Source: Usitatibacter palustris
GTDB taxonomy: Bacteria > Pseudomonadota > Gammaproteobacteria > Burkholderiales > Usitatibacteraceae
Assembly: GCF_013003985.1 (NCBI RefSeq)
Contig: NZ_CP053073.1
Coordinates: 2,852,001 to 2,916,000, forward strand
Reading direction: 5' to 3'
DNA length: 64,000 nucleotides
Within the stretch, counting starts at the first letter, position 1. Each line of letters begins with the position of its first letter. The translations under genes and the position numbers were made by a program. The notes beneath the pieces are model-generated. The model was not told the DNA's origin. It did no database searches and saw nothing but the letters and a program-made list of their open reading frames with translations. Of the stretch, positions 1 to 7,921 are shown piece by piece.

Positions 1-2042
1 GCATCGTCGGAGGCGTAGGGAATGCGCAGTTCCTGCAGCGAATCCTGGAAGCCCATGATCCCGAGGCCCACCGGGCGATGCTTCTTGTTGCTGTCGTGCG
101 CCTTGCGAACCGCGTAGTAGTTGATGTCGATCACGTTGTCGAGCATGCGCATCGCCGTGGCGATGGTCTTCTTCAGCTTCGCGTGGTCGAGCGTGACGTT
201 GCCGCTCGCGTCCTTCATCAGGTGCGCGGGCAGGTTCACCGAGCCCAGGTTGCACACCGCGATTTCAGTGGCGTTGGTGTTGAGCGTGATCTCCGTGCAG
301 AGGTTCGACGAGTGCACCACGCCCACGTGCTGCTGCGGGGAGCGGATGTTGCACGGGTCCTTGAACGTGATCCAGGGATGGCCCGTCTCGAAGAGCATCG
401 TGAGGAGCTTGCGCCACAGGGTGAGGGCCGGCAGGCGCTTGAACACCTTGATCTCGCCGCGCGCGGCCTTCTTCTCGTAGACGCCGTAGGCCTCTTCGAA
501 CTCCTTGCCGACCTTGTCGTGCAGGTCCGGGCAATCGGAGGGCGAGAAGAGCGTCCACTCGCCGCCTTCCATCACGCGCTTCATGAACAGATCCGGAATC
601 CAGTTCGCGGTGTTCATGTCGTGCGTGCGGCGGCGGTCATCGCCCGTGTTCTTGCGGAGCTCGAGGAATTCCTCGATATCCAGGTGCCACGTCTCGAGGT
701 AGCAGCACACCGCGCCCTTGCGCTTGCCGCCCTGGTTCACGGCCACCGCGGTGTCGTTCACCACTTTCAGGAACGGCACCACGCCCTGCGACCGGCCGTT
801 GGTCCCCTTGATGTACGAACCGAGCGCGCGAACCGGCGTCCAGTCGTTGCCCAGGCCGCCCGCGAACTTCGAGAGCAGCGCGTTCTCCTTGATGGCTTCG
901 TAGATGCCATCGAGGTCATCGGCCACCGTGGTGAGGTAGCAGGAGGAAAGTTGGCTGCGGAGCGTGCCCGAGTTGAACAGCGTCGGCGTGGACGACATGA
1001 AGTCGAACGTCGAGAGGATGTTGTAGAACTCGATCGCGCGGGCTTCGCGGTTCACTTCATTGAGCGCGAGGCCCATCGAGACGCGCATGAAGAACGCCTG
1101 CGGCAGCTCGATGTGGTGGTCGTTGATGTGCAGGAAGTAGCGGTCGTACAGCGTCTGCAGGCCGAGGTAGTCGAACTGGAGATCGCGCTCGGGCTTCAGG
1201 GCTTCGCCGAGCATCTTCAGGTCGTACGTGCCGAGGCGCTCGTCGAGCAACTGCGCCTTGATGCCGCTATGGATGAAGGTGGGGAAGTACTCCACGTAGC
1301 GCTGCGCCATCTGCTCGTGCGTGACTTCTTCAGCCAGCACTTCGCGGCGGATGGTGTGCATCAGCAGGCGCGCGGAGGCGTAGGTGTAGTCCGGGTCCTG
1401 CTCGATCAGCATGCGCGCGGCGAGGATGGCGCACTTGTGCACTTCCTCGAGCGGAACGCCGTCGTAGAGATCCTTCAGCGTCGCCTCGAGAATCGCCTTG
1501 GGCTCGACGTCCTTGCCGAGGCCCTGGCACGCGGAGACGATCAGCGACTCGAGCTTCGCAACGTCGAGGGGCTCCTTGCCGCCATTGATGGTGACGTGGA
1601 TCTTCGGGGTGCGGGCTTCCTTCGCCTCGTCGATGCGCTTCTGGCGCTCGCGGGAACGCTCTTCGCGATAAAGGACGTACGAACGGGCGACCTGGTGCTC
1701 GCCGGCGCGCATCAGGGCCAGTTCGACCTGGTCCTGGATGTCTTCGATATGGAACGTGCCGCCCGACGGGTGACGACGGACCAGCGCGAGGATGACCGAA
1801 TCGGTGACCTGCTGGACCTTCTCGCGCACCCCGGCGCTGGCGGCGGCGGTTCCGCCGGCTACGGCCAGGAACGCCTTGGTGACTGCGACGATGATCTTGT
1901 CGGGTTCGAAGCCGACGACGGAGCCGTTCCTGCGGATGACCTTGTGGTCCGAGTATCGCTCCGCCTGATTAGTGCTCTCCTCAGTGATGCCCGTAGTCGC
2001 AAGAGGAATAGCGGCGGGGTGAATATCGGAACTCAAGCGCAT
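1..2042 (-). CDS. nrdA: Ribonucleoside-diphosphate reductase, alpha subunit, class Ia (partial: C-terminus outside window)
   Basis: This is the catalytic large subunit that reduces ribonucleoside diphosphates to deoxyribonucleotides, working with NrdB. About 680 codons are visible and the frame runs off the left edge. The N-terminal ~110 residues form an ATP-cone, the allosteric activity site, beginning around VIRRNGSVVGFEPDKI. The active-site stretch SSNLCTEITLN near residue 578 holds the Asn and the Cys that carries the thiyl radical. Further on come AVCNLGS and, near the edge, RPVGLGIMGFQ. The ATG at 2042 is preceded by GGAGA; a nearby ATG at 2055 is in another frame. The family is about 950 residues long in this group, so roughly 270 residues with the C-terminal redox cysteines should lie outside. 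Regulation by NrdR is very likely from the upstream boxes. The long plus-strand reading frame over this gene is a GC-bias shadow. Confidence 0.97.
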   Translation of the reverse strand, partial: MRLSSDIHPAAIPLATTGITEESTNQAERYSDHKVIRRNGSVVGFEPDKIIVAVTKAFLAVAGGTAAASAGVREKVQQVTDSVILALVRRHPSGGTFHIEDIQDQVELALMRAGEHQVARSYVLYREERSRERQKRIDEAKEARTPKIHVTINGGKEPLDVAKLESLIVSACQGLGKDVEPKAILEATLKDLYDGVPLEEVHKCAILAARMLIEQDPDYTYASARLLMHTIRREVLAEEVTHEQMAQRYVEYFPTFIHSGIKAQLLDERLGTYDLKMLGEALKPERDLQFDYLGLQTLYDRYFLHINDHHIELPQAFFMRVSMGLALNEVNREARAIEFYNILSTFDFMSSTPTLFNSGTLRSQLSSCYLTTVADDLDGIYEAIKENALLSKFAGGLGNDWTPVRALGSYIKGTNGRSQGVVPFLKVVNDTAVAVNQGGKRKGAVCCYLETWHLDIEEFLELRKNTGDDRRRTHDMNTANWIPDLFMKRVMEGGEWTLFSPSDCPDLHDKVGKEFEEAYGVYEKKAARGEIKVFKRLPALTLWRKLLTMLFETGHPWITFKDPCNIRSPQQHVGVVHSSNLCTEITLNTNATEIAVCNLGSVNLPAHLMKDASGNVTLDHAKLKKTIATAMRMLDNVIDINYYAVRKAHDSNKKHRPVGLGIMGFQDSLQELRIPYASDD

Positions 2043-2078
2043 GGTTCGTCTCCATTAATGATGCTGTTTTCGCGCCGC

Positions 2079-2096
2079 GGGGGTCGCTTGGCCCCC
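2079..2096 (-). other. GC-rich hairpin in the nrdA 5' leader
   Basis: A G5/C5 stem with an 8-nt loop lies in the transcribed leader about 40 nt before the nrdA start. It has no U-tract, so it is not a classical terminator. Function is unknown; it may be an mRNA stability or leader element. The rest of the nrdA-P1 gap (2043-2433) holds the NrdR and DnaA sites described separately. Confidence 0.35.
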
Positions 2097-2164
2097 ACTG
2101 GACGGTCTTTTTGGACGGGCGGCTCTTCAAGGCCGCTGATCCTGCTGTAAGTGCCTAATTACTT

Positions 2165-2173
2165 TGTGAATAA
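2165..2173 (-). promoter_or_regulatory. DnaA-box-like site in the nrdA leader
   Basis: On the minus strand this reads TTATTCACA, which fits the DnaA consensus TTWTNCACA. A weaker copy, TTACCCACA (one mismatch to TTATCCACA), lies on the plus strand at 2193-2201. DnaA control of nrdAB is known in E. coli. Here the sites lie between the NrdR-box promoter and the nrdA start, so a role in coupling dNTP supply to replication is inferred only. Confidence 0.4.
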
Positions 2174-2220
2174 CAGGGGAAAACACCCCCGGTTACCCAC
2201 ACCTTGTTCACCCCCATTTC

Positions 2221-2266
2221 CACAACATATAGTGGCCGGGGAAGCACTGAGGCACAAAGTCTAGTG
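2221..2266 (-). promoter_or_regulatory. Tandem NrdR boxes at the nrdA promoter
   Basis: Two similar 14-mers, CACAACATATAGTG (2221-2234) and CACAAAGTCTAGTG (2253-2266), are offset by exactly 32 bp, about three helical turns. That is the arrangement known for paired NrdR boxes (consensus near acaCwATATATwGtgt). Read on the minus strand, a plausible -35 (TTGTGC) lies in the distal box and a -10 (CACTAT/TATATG) in the proximal one, so NrdR binding would occlude RNA polymerase. The nrdA start lies about 180 nt downstream. Confidence 0.85.
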
Positions 2267-2420
2267 AGGGAAGTTGGGCAACGCAAGCAGTGTGACAAAC
2301 TATTTTTTTAGCTCGCGTTTTCAGGGGGTTACGAGGGGTTCTTGCGTAAGATTTGAGCAGTGGTTTGGGCATGGAAAGTGCCCCTCAAATTCGCCTACAG
2401 CCATGCGCGTTTGCTCTCCG

Positions 2421-2426
2421 TAAAAT
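2421..2426 (+). promoter_or_regulatory. -10 hexamer placed for a leaderless transcript of the first DUF5648 gene
   Basis: TAAAAT ends 7 nt before the ATG at 2434, and there is no Shine-Dalgarno sequence between them. A transcript starting 7-8 nt after the hexamer would begin at or next to the start codon. The same layout is seen at 7918-7933, 41685-41700 and 55863-55877. No strong -35 is visible. Confidence 0.4.
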
Positions 2427-2433
2427 CACGCGC

Positions 2434-3348
2434 ATGAAGACGATCACCACCGTGCTCGCAGCGCTATTCGCGCTTCTCTCGATGCCCGTTGCGGCCGAGA
2501 CGATCGCGAGCCCCGCGCGGCCCACCGCAATCTGCAATGTCGCCCCGCCCAGGAGCTACATCGGCTACCAGCCGCGCCAGCCCGCGGACCCTCTCGTGGC
2601 GCGGATGTTTGCCGCGGCAACGGATCCGTCTTCCGACCCCGCGCTCCACGAGCGCCTTGCGAAGCCGACTTCCGTGACCTGGCTCTCCGCCATGAACACG
2701 CTGGTCTTCGACTATGAGTCGGCCCAGGACCCCCAGGAAATTGCGGCGCGGATCCGGTCCGACCCGGAGCTGGCGGCGCTGATCCTCTATCTCTACCCCT
2801 CGAACAGCGCTTCAAAGGCCTGCTTCGCGGTGGGTTTGCCGGTGCCCGATCAGTTCATCCGCGAGTACTACCACCCGGCCACGAATCACTACTACATGTC
2901 GGCCTCCGCGGCCGAGAGCACGTGGATCGATTCCGGCGGTGCCGGTGCGGGCTGGGTACGCACGGGCCACGCGTGGACGACGCGAGAGACCGAGTATTGC
3001 GATTCGCCCGCGAATTTTTCCGCGCCCGTGTACATGTTCTATGGCACGCCGGGCATCGGCCCGAACTCCCACTACTTCACGGCCAGCGCGGAGGAATGCG
3101 GCTACCTTCGCAACACGGTCGGCTGGACCTACGTTGCGGCGCCCTTCGGCGCCGGGCGGCCCGATGCCCAGGGAAAGTGTCCCGCCCTGGCGCCGGTGGG
3201 ACTCACGATGCTCTACAACAATCGCGCCGCGCAGAACGATTCGAACCATCGCTATACCTCCGATCCCGCCGTGCGAGCGGAGATGGTCGCGAAGGGATGG
3301 ACCAGCTATGGCGTGCAACTTTGCGTGAAGGCGAACGGCGTTCCATGA
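2434..3348 (+). CDS. Secreted DUF5648-repeat protein, array member 1
   Basis: The 304-residue product has a Sec signal peptide (MKTITTVLAALFALLSMPVA, then AE). A family-specific region follows (about residues 25-135) that starts with RPTAICN and ends with a QDPQE...ELAA helix-like stretch. The second half (about 145-300) has DUF5648-type repeat blocks: EYYHPATNHYYM, a Gly-rich turn before GWVRTG, FYGTPGIGPNSHYF, ECGYLR and YNNRAAQNDSNHRYTSD. Six scattered cysteines are shared with the paralogs, which suggests disulfides in an exported protein. I rejected an upstream in-frame TTG (2353) because the signal peptide starts at 2434. The function of the family is unknown; other proteins carry this repeat beside peptidase or adhesin-like modules. 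The next paralog follows by 14 nt, or overlaps by ATGA if its upstream start is used. Confidence 0.88.
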   Translation: MKTITTVLAALFALLSMPVAAETIASPARPTAICNVAPPRSYIGYQPRQPADPLVARMFAAATDPSSDPALHERLAKPTSVTWLSAMNTLVFDYESAQDPQEIAARIRSDPELAALILYLYPSNSASKACFAVGLPVPDQFIREYYHPATNHYYMSASAAESTWIDSGGAGAGWVRTGHAWTTRETEYCDSPANFSAPVYMFYGTPGIGPNSHYFTASAEECGYLRNTVGWTYVAAPFGAGRPDAQGKCPALAPVGLTMLYNNRAAQNDSNHRYTSDPAVRAEMVAKGWTSYGVQLCVKANGVP

Positions 3349-3362
3349 CGGCCGGGGCGCGC

Positions 3363-4277
3363 ATGAAGTCCATCACGTCGCTCGCGGCGCTGGTCGCGGC
3401 TGCGTTTCTCTCGACGCCTTCGGTCGCCGAGACGATCGCGAGTCCCGCCCGCCCGACGACCAAATGCAATCCCTATCCGAAGCACTGGGATCGCATCTAC
3501 CTGCGCTACGCCGTCGCGACCGACGATCCGCTCATCCTCGCGATGATTGCCGCGGTCCGCGACCCTGCTTCCAATCCCGCGCTGTACGAACGGATGGGCG
3601 CGCCCAAGGCGATCGAACTGCTGCACATCATCGATGCGACGATGCGACTCATCTACGACGACCCGCAGGACATCGAGGAGATGACGGAGCGGTTCCGCGC
3701 GGATACCGAGCTCGCGTCGCGCTTTCGCTCGATCCAGGCGGGCGTCGGCTTCTCGGATTTCCCCACGCAGGCGCCGGTGCTGGGTCCGATCCGTGAGTAC
3801 TACAACGCGTCCCTCAACCATTTCTACCTGTCGTCCACTCCCGAGGAGATCACCTGGCTGGATGCGGGCGGCGGCGGTGGCGGATGGGTTCGCACCGGCC
3901 AATCGTGGTCCACGCAACGGCTCGGCTTTCCCGGCGGGTTCAGCCCCGACTACAAGTCGGTGTACATGTTCCAGGGCACGCCGGGCATCGGGCCGAATTC
4001 GCACTACTTCACGATCAGCCCGGAAGAGTGCGGCTACCTGCGCCGGACGGTGGGCTGGAGTTATGTCGCGGTTCCCTTTGGCGCTCTGCCTCCGACCAAT
4101 GGCCAGTGCCCCGCCACCGCGCCGGTCGGCCTGCAGCTGCTCTACAACAACCGCGCGGCGCAGAACGACTCGAACCACCGCTACACGTCGGACCCCGCGA
4201 TCTACGCTCAGATGCAGGCGCAAGGGTGGACGGGCTATGGCGTGGCGCTTTGCGTGAAGGCGATCGGAGCGCCGTAA
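3363..4277 (+). CDS. Secreted DUF5648-repeat protein, array member 2
   Basis: This is also 304 residues and the closest relative of member 1. The start MKSITSLAALVAAAFLSTP gives a clean signal peptide ending SVAE, followed by the shared TIASPARPT. An alternative ATG at 3345 overlaps the stop of member 1 (ATGA) and would add six residues; coupling to member 1 is likely either way. The N-terminal region contains NPALYERMGAPK and ends with DDPQDIEEM. The C-terminal repeats include EYYNASLNHFYLS, a GGGGGGW run, FQGTPGIGPNSHYF, ECGYLRR and YNNRAAQNDSNHRYTSDP, ending in ALCVKAIGAP. A hairpin terminator follows the stop. Extracellular or envelope location is inferred; biochemical function is unknown. 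Confidence 0.88.
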   Translation: MKSITSLAALVAAAFLSTPSVAETIASPARPTTKCNPYPKHWDRIYLRYAVATDDPLILAMIAAVRDPASNPALYERMGAPKAIELLHIIDATMRLIYDDPQDIEEMTERFRADTELASRFRSIQAGVGFSDFPTQAPVLGPIREYYNASLNHFYLSSTPEEITWLDAGGGGGGWVRTGQSWSTQRLGFPGGFSPDYKSVYMFQGTPGIGPNSHYFTISPEECGYLRRTVGWSYVAVPFGALPPTNGQCPATAPVGLQLLYNNRAAQNDSNHRYTSDPAIYAQMQAQGWTGYGVALCVKAIGAP

Positions 4278-4280
4278 AAG

Positions 4281-4315
4281 AAAACGGCGCACCCCCTTCG
4301 AGGCGCGCCGTCTTT
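4281..4315. terminator. Bidirectional Rho-independent terminator
   Basis: The stem ACGGCGC (4284-4290) pairs with GCGCCGT (4305-4311), flanked by AAAA on the left and TTTT on the right. It sits between the convergent ends of DUF5648 member 2 and the phospholipase C-like gene and could serve both strands. Confidence 0.7.
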
Positions 4316-4337
4316 TCGAGACTGCTTCTTGCGGTGA

Positions 4338-5861
4338 CTACTTCGCGGTCGTGTTGAAGGCCGAGTAGATGTAGCTCGCGGTGGACTGGTAAGCCTGGCG
4401 CAGCACCACGCCGACGGCGTTCTCCACTTCGGGCACGCCAATGAAGCACATGCCGGTGTAGAGCGCGCCGGTCTCCGGGTTCATCGAGCAGATCGTGCCC
4501 TTGTACTCCAGCGACTTCATCAGCGGGCCGGCGAGTTCATTGCCCGACTTGAGCGAGGTTTCGTGGAACACCTTGTCGGGCGTCATGCCCTTCCAGCGCG
4601 CGTCCCACGCTCCCGTCGGCGGGAACTTGCCCTGGATCATCGGCACCCACTCTTCGAGCGCTGCGTGCAGCATCGTCGGGATCTCGAGCGCGCTGAACGA
4701 GGTGGCGTGCATCGGCTGCGTCATGTCCGTCATGTAGTGCAGCGCCAGTCCGAGCGCGTAGCACTGCGCGTCGGTGGGTGTTGCGGTCAGGGTGTTGCCG
4801 GCTTCGACGATGCGCTTGGCAGCAGCCTGTCTCGCGTTGCCCTTCCAGTTGGCTTCCACGCCCGACAGCATGTACGTCACCGTCTTGGTCGACTTACCGT
4901 TCCAGTCTTTGCCGCTGGCGTTGTAGAAGTGCGTGCCGCCCGCGGTCTTGCCCGTCGGGTTGTCGACCAGGTCCTTGTCCGGATCGTCCGCATCCCACAC
5001 GCCCTGCTGCCACTTGGCCTTGCACGCGGGCGTGTTCATGGCCTTCGCGGCGGCCTGCGCGACCGGATCCTGCGACGTCGAGAGCAGCTGGACACCGCCA
5101 AGCACGACGTAGAGGTGCGTGTTGCCGCGCCACTTCACGCTATGCGAGCAGGTGGAAACAGCGGTGCGGGTCGAGCCGGGAGGACACTTCGTGAAGCACA
5201 GCGATGCACCTGAGATGCCGTACTCCTCGCGGTCAGCCGAGCACGGGCCGGGATTCGGGAAGCACTTGTTCGCAACCAGTCCTCCACCGCGGCGCTCGCC
5301 GGGACCGCAGATGAAGCTGTCCGGACCCTTCGTATCGACGCCGCGGAAGCAGGTCTCGCCGGTCTGCGTATAGCCGGCAGGACAGTTCTTGTGGCAGCGC
5401 TTCACGACGTTGTCCTTGAAGTACCCGGCCGGGCAGACCATCGCGTCGGCGCTCTTGGAATCCGCGCCCCGGCTGCAGAAACAACCCATGTTCGTGTATC
5501 CCGCGCCACACCCGCCGAGGCACTTGTTGCCGTAGCTGCTCACGGGTCGGAAGCAGGTGAGACCCATGTTGGTGTATCCGGAGGGGCAGCTTGCGAGCTG
5601 CGACGGGGTGGAGATCGAGTCCGCGCCACGGCCGCATCCGGCGATGCCGATGTTCTTGTAACCCTCCGGACAATCGGCCAGCCTTCCGGGAATGACCGAG
5701 TTGGCGTACTTGGGTTGGGTATCGAGGAAGGTCGCGGCGTTCACGCCCCCGGTGCAGGCATCGGTGGTGCATTGCTTCGGGCCCGCGTCCCAGGCGAGGA
5801 CGCCCTGTGCCGCGAACAATACGGTGATCAATCCGAGGAATCGGATGATGTGCTTTGTCAT
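4338..5861 (-). CDS. Secreted zinc-dependent phospholipase C-like enzyme with a Cys-rich insertion
   Basis: The 507-residue product has a signal peptide predicted to be cut before Trp24 (GVLA/WDAGP). In zinc phospholipases C and S1/P1 nucleases the mature N-terminal Trp is a zinc ligand. A Cys-rich block (about 35-240) with at least five CPxGYxNxGxxC-type repeats follows. The catalytic part then shows every remaining expected ligand: His249 (NTHLY), Asp near 290-292 (WDADD), His311 (THFYN), His375, Asp379 and His385 (HYMTDMTQPMHA), and His399 with Glu403 (HAALEEW). The WDADD...HFYNASGKDW spacing resembles clostridial alpha-toxin and B. cereus PLC rather than nuclease P1. In classical enzymes the Trp is close to the first His; here some 220 Cys-rich residues separate them. 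The gene opposes the flanking DUF5648 genes. GGGAGA precedes the ATG. Substrate is not determined; a nuclease role is the main alternative. Confidence 0.85.
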   Translation of the reverse strand: MTKHIIRFLGLITVLFAAQGVLAWDAGPKQCTTDACTGGVNAATFLDTQPKYANSVIPGRLADCPEGYKNIGIAGCGRGADSISTPSQLASCPSGYTNMGLTCFRPVSSYGNKCLGGCGAGYTNMGCFCSRGADSKSADAMVCPAGYFKDNVVKRCHKNCPAGYTQTGETCFRGVDTKGPDSFICGPGERRGGGLVANKCFPNPGPCSADREEYGISGASLCFTKCPPGSTRTAVSTCSHSVKWRGNTHLYVVLGGVQLLSTSQDPVAQAAAKAMNTPACKAKWQQGVWDADDPDKDLVDNPTGKTAGGTHFYNASGKDWNGKSTKTVTYMLSGVEANWKGNARQAAAKRIVEAGNTLTATPTDAQCYALGLALHYMTDMTQPMHATSFSALEIPTMLHAALEEWVPMIQGKFPPTGAWDARWKGMTPDKVFHETSLKSGNELAGPLMKSLEYKGTICSMNPETGALYTGMCFIGVPEVENAVGVVLRQAYQSTASYIYSAFNTTAK

Positions 5862-6045
5862 TTTTTTCTCCCTGGGGCGATGCGCCCTCGCCGCACACTG
5901 TCTGCTTCGGAGGGGGGCGGCGCAACGCGACTAAGGTCGCGGGTATCGGAATTTGCTGACACCACGGTGCGGAACGCGCCGACGGCGGACTGGCATGGGT
6001 GGCGGAATACTGCGCGTATCCATTGACCACGTCGCGAGCCCGCCC

Positions 6046-6891
6046 ATGAACCGCCTCCCCTTGCTCGTCACAATCGCCCTCGTTTCCACCGCGGCGCTCG
6101 CCCAGCAACCCACGAGCATCTGCAACCCGCGACCCTGGGACAACAAGCTCTCGCTGCAATACGGGGTTCCCGCGAGCGACTCGCGTATCCAGTCGATGAT
6201 CGCCGCGGTCCAGAACCCGGCGTCGAATCCGGCGCTCTACGACCGGATGCAGAGACCCACCGGCATCAACGCGACCAGCTCGAGCATGACGCTCACCTAC
6301 GACCCCATCCAGGAACCGAGCGAGCTGGGCAACAGGCTTCAACAGGACTCGCAGCTCGCCGCCCCGTTTTCGAGTATTACGCCGCTGAGCACCGGATGCG
6401 GCACCGCCGTCCAGACCGCGCCGGTCCTGAGGCTCGTCGAGTACTACAACGGCGCGCTCAACCGCTACTACCTCTCGGCCAACGGCGATGAAATGGGCTG
6501 GCTCGATGCGGGCGGCGGCGGTGGCGGATGGAGCAGAACCGGCCAGATCTGGTCAACGCATGCGCCCGCGCAGCCGGTCTGCAACCAGCCGGCTTACCAG
6601 CCGGTCTTCCAGTTCTACTCCGCCGAGCGACATGCGCACTACTACACGCTGAGTCCGCAGGAATGCGGTTGGCTGCGCACCAACAACGGCGGCTGGTCGT
6701 ATGTCGCGACGCCCTTCGGCGCGCTGCCCCCGACGTGCACGGGTGATGCGACCACGCCCATCAGCATGTTCTACAACCCGCAGGACCCGAGCCACCGCTA
6801 CTCGTCGAACATCCTGATCTCGGAGTCGATGCGCGCGCAGGGCTGGCAAGGCTATGGCGTGCAGATGTGCGTGACGTCGCTGGGCAACTGA
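6046..6891 (+). CDS. Secreted DUF5648-repeat protein, array member 3 (divergent)
   Basis: The 281-residue product starts at MNRLPLLVTIALVSTAALAQ, a clear signal peptide; earlier in-frame starts give Arg-rich non-coding sequence. The N-terminal region keeps TSICN, NPALYDRMQRP and DPIQEPSELGNRL. The repeat half is the shortest of the six. It has YYNGALNRYYLS and the Gly-rich turn GGGGGGW, but FYSAERHAHYYTL replaces the GTPGIGPNSHYY block, and FYNPQDPSHRYSS replaces the NNRAAQNDSNHRY block. These shorter forms are closer to typical DUF5648 repeats, so this copy may be nearer the ancestral form. It lies divergent to the phospholipase gene across about 180 bp with no obvious strong promoter, and 109 nt before member 4. 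Confidence 0.86.
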   Translation: MNRLPLLVTIALVSTAALAQQPTSICNPRPWDNKLSLQYGVPASDSRIQSMIAAVQNPASNPALYDRMQRPTGINATSSSMTLTYDPIQEPSELGNRLQQDSQLAAPFSSITPLSTGCGTAVQTAPVLRLVEYYNGALNRYYLSANGDEMGWLDAGGGGGGWSRTGQIWSTHAPAQPVCNQPAYQPVFQFYSAERHAHYYTLSPQECGWLRTNNGGWSYVATPFGALPPTCTGDATTPISMFYNPQDPSHRYSSNILISESMRAQGWQGYGVQMCVTSLGN

Positions 6892-7000
6892 GTGGAGTGA
6901 CCACCAAAGCGCCGACAAGAGCGTGCGGCATCCGCTGACAGAGAAAGCCTGACGCTCGACCTACGATCGTGGGCATCGACCACCAAGAAAAGACCCGCGC

Positions 7001-7915
7001 ATGAACTCGAACAAACTCCTCGCCGTCGCACTCGCCTCGCTGGGCGCGACCCTCGTTCCCGTTGCTACCGTGACCGCCGGCTCCGGCCCGACCGAGATCT
7101 GCAACGCGAACCCCAGCTTCAGCTCGTCGATCACGCTGCGCTACAACGTTCCGGCCAACGACCCGCGCATCGAGAGAATGGTCGCGGCGGGCCGCGACCC
7201 GAAGTTCGACCCGGCGCTCTACGAGCGCATGGGCGCGCCGAAGCAAGTCCTCGTCCTGCAGATCAACGGCACCAACGTGATGATCCTCGACTACGCGCTC
7301 ATCCAGGATCCGGAAGAGATGGCCGCGCGCATCCGCGCGGATGCCGAGCTTGCCGCGCCCTTCAACCTCGTCGGCGCGAATGGCACCTTCTGCGACGGCG
7401 TTCCGGCGGCCGCACCCACGGTGGGAGTCCGCGAGTACTACAACAGCAAGATCAATCACTTCTACATGTCGTCCAATCCGGACGAGATGGCATGGCTCGA
7501 CGCCGGCGGCGGTGGCGGTGGCTGGGTTCACACGGGCGAGGCATGGACCACGCATATGGATTCGGCACCCAACTGCTACACGCCGAACTACTCGCCCGTG
7601 TACCTGTTCTACGGCACCCCGGGCATCGGCCCGAATTCGCACTACTACACTACGAATCCCGCCGAATGCGGTTACCTGCGTAATACCACCGGCTGGACGT
7701 ACCTCACGACGCCCTTCGGCGCGCAACGCACCAACAACGGCGCGTGCACTTTGGAAGCGCCGGTCGGCCTGATGCTGCTCTACAACAACCGCGCGGCACA
7801 GAACGATTCGAACCACCGCTACACATCCAGCCAGGCGATCTACCAGTCGATGCTGGCACAGGGGTGGATCGGTTACGGCGTGCAGCTTTGCGTGAAGGCG
7901 AACGGCGCGCCCTGA
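7001..7915 (+). CDS. Secreted DUF5648-repeat protein, array member 4
   Basis: The 304-residue product starts MNSNKLLAVALASLGATLV, with likely cleavage after VTAG. The N-terminal region carries PTEICN, DPALYERMGAPK and LIQDPEEMAARIRADAELAA. The repeat half has EYYNSKINHFYMS, the GGGGGGW turn, FYGTPGIGPNSHYYT, ECGYLRN and YNNRAAQNDSNHRYTSS. It is near-identical in these blocks to members 1, 2 and 5, which points to recent duplication. Only 6 nt separate its stop from member 5. Role unknown; secretion inferred from the signal peptide. Confidence 0.88.
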   Translation: MNSNKLLAVALASLGATLVPVATVTAGSGPTEICNANPSFSSSITLRYNVPANDPRIERMVAAGRDPKFDPALYERMGAPKQVLVLQINGTNVMILDYALIQDPEEMAARIRADAELAAPFNLVGANGTFCDGVPAAAPTVGVREYYNSKINHFYMSSNPDEMAWLDAGGGGGGWVHTGEAWTTHMDSAPNCYTPNYSPVYLFYGTPGIGPNSHYYTTNPAECGYLRNTTGWTYLTTPFGAQRTNNGACTLEAPVGLMLLYNNRAAQNDSNHRYTSSQAIYQSMLAQGWIGYGVQLCVKANGAP

Positions 7916-7921
7916 CTTAGA

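Noticed and set aside
78..2150. 690-codon plus-strand frame over nrdA
   Set aside because: It is antisense to a well-supported NrdA with intact active-site motifs; its product is Arg/Val/His-rich with no motif, as expected from GC bias.
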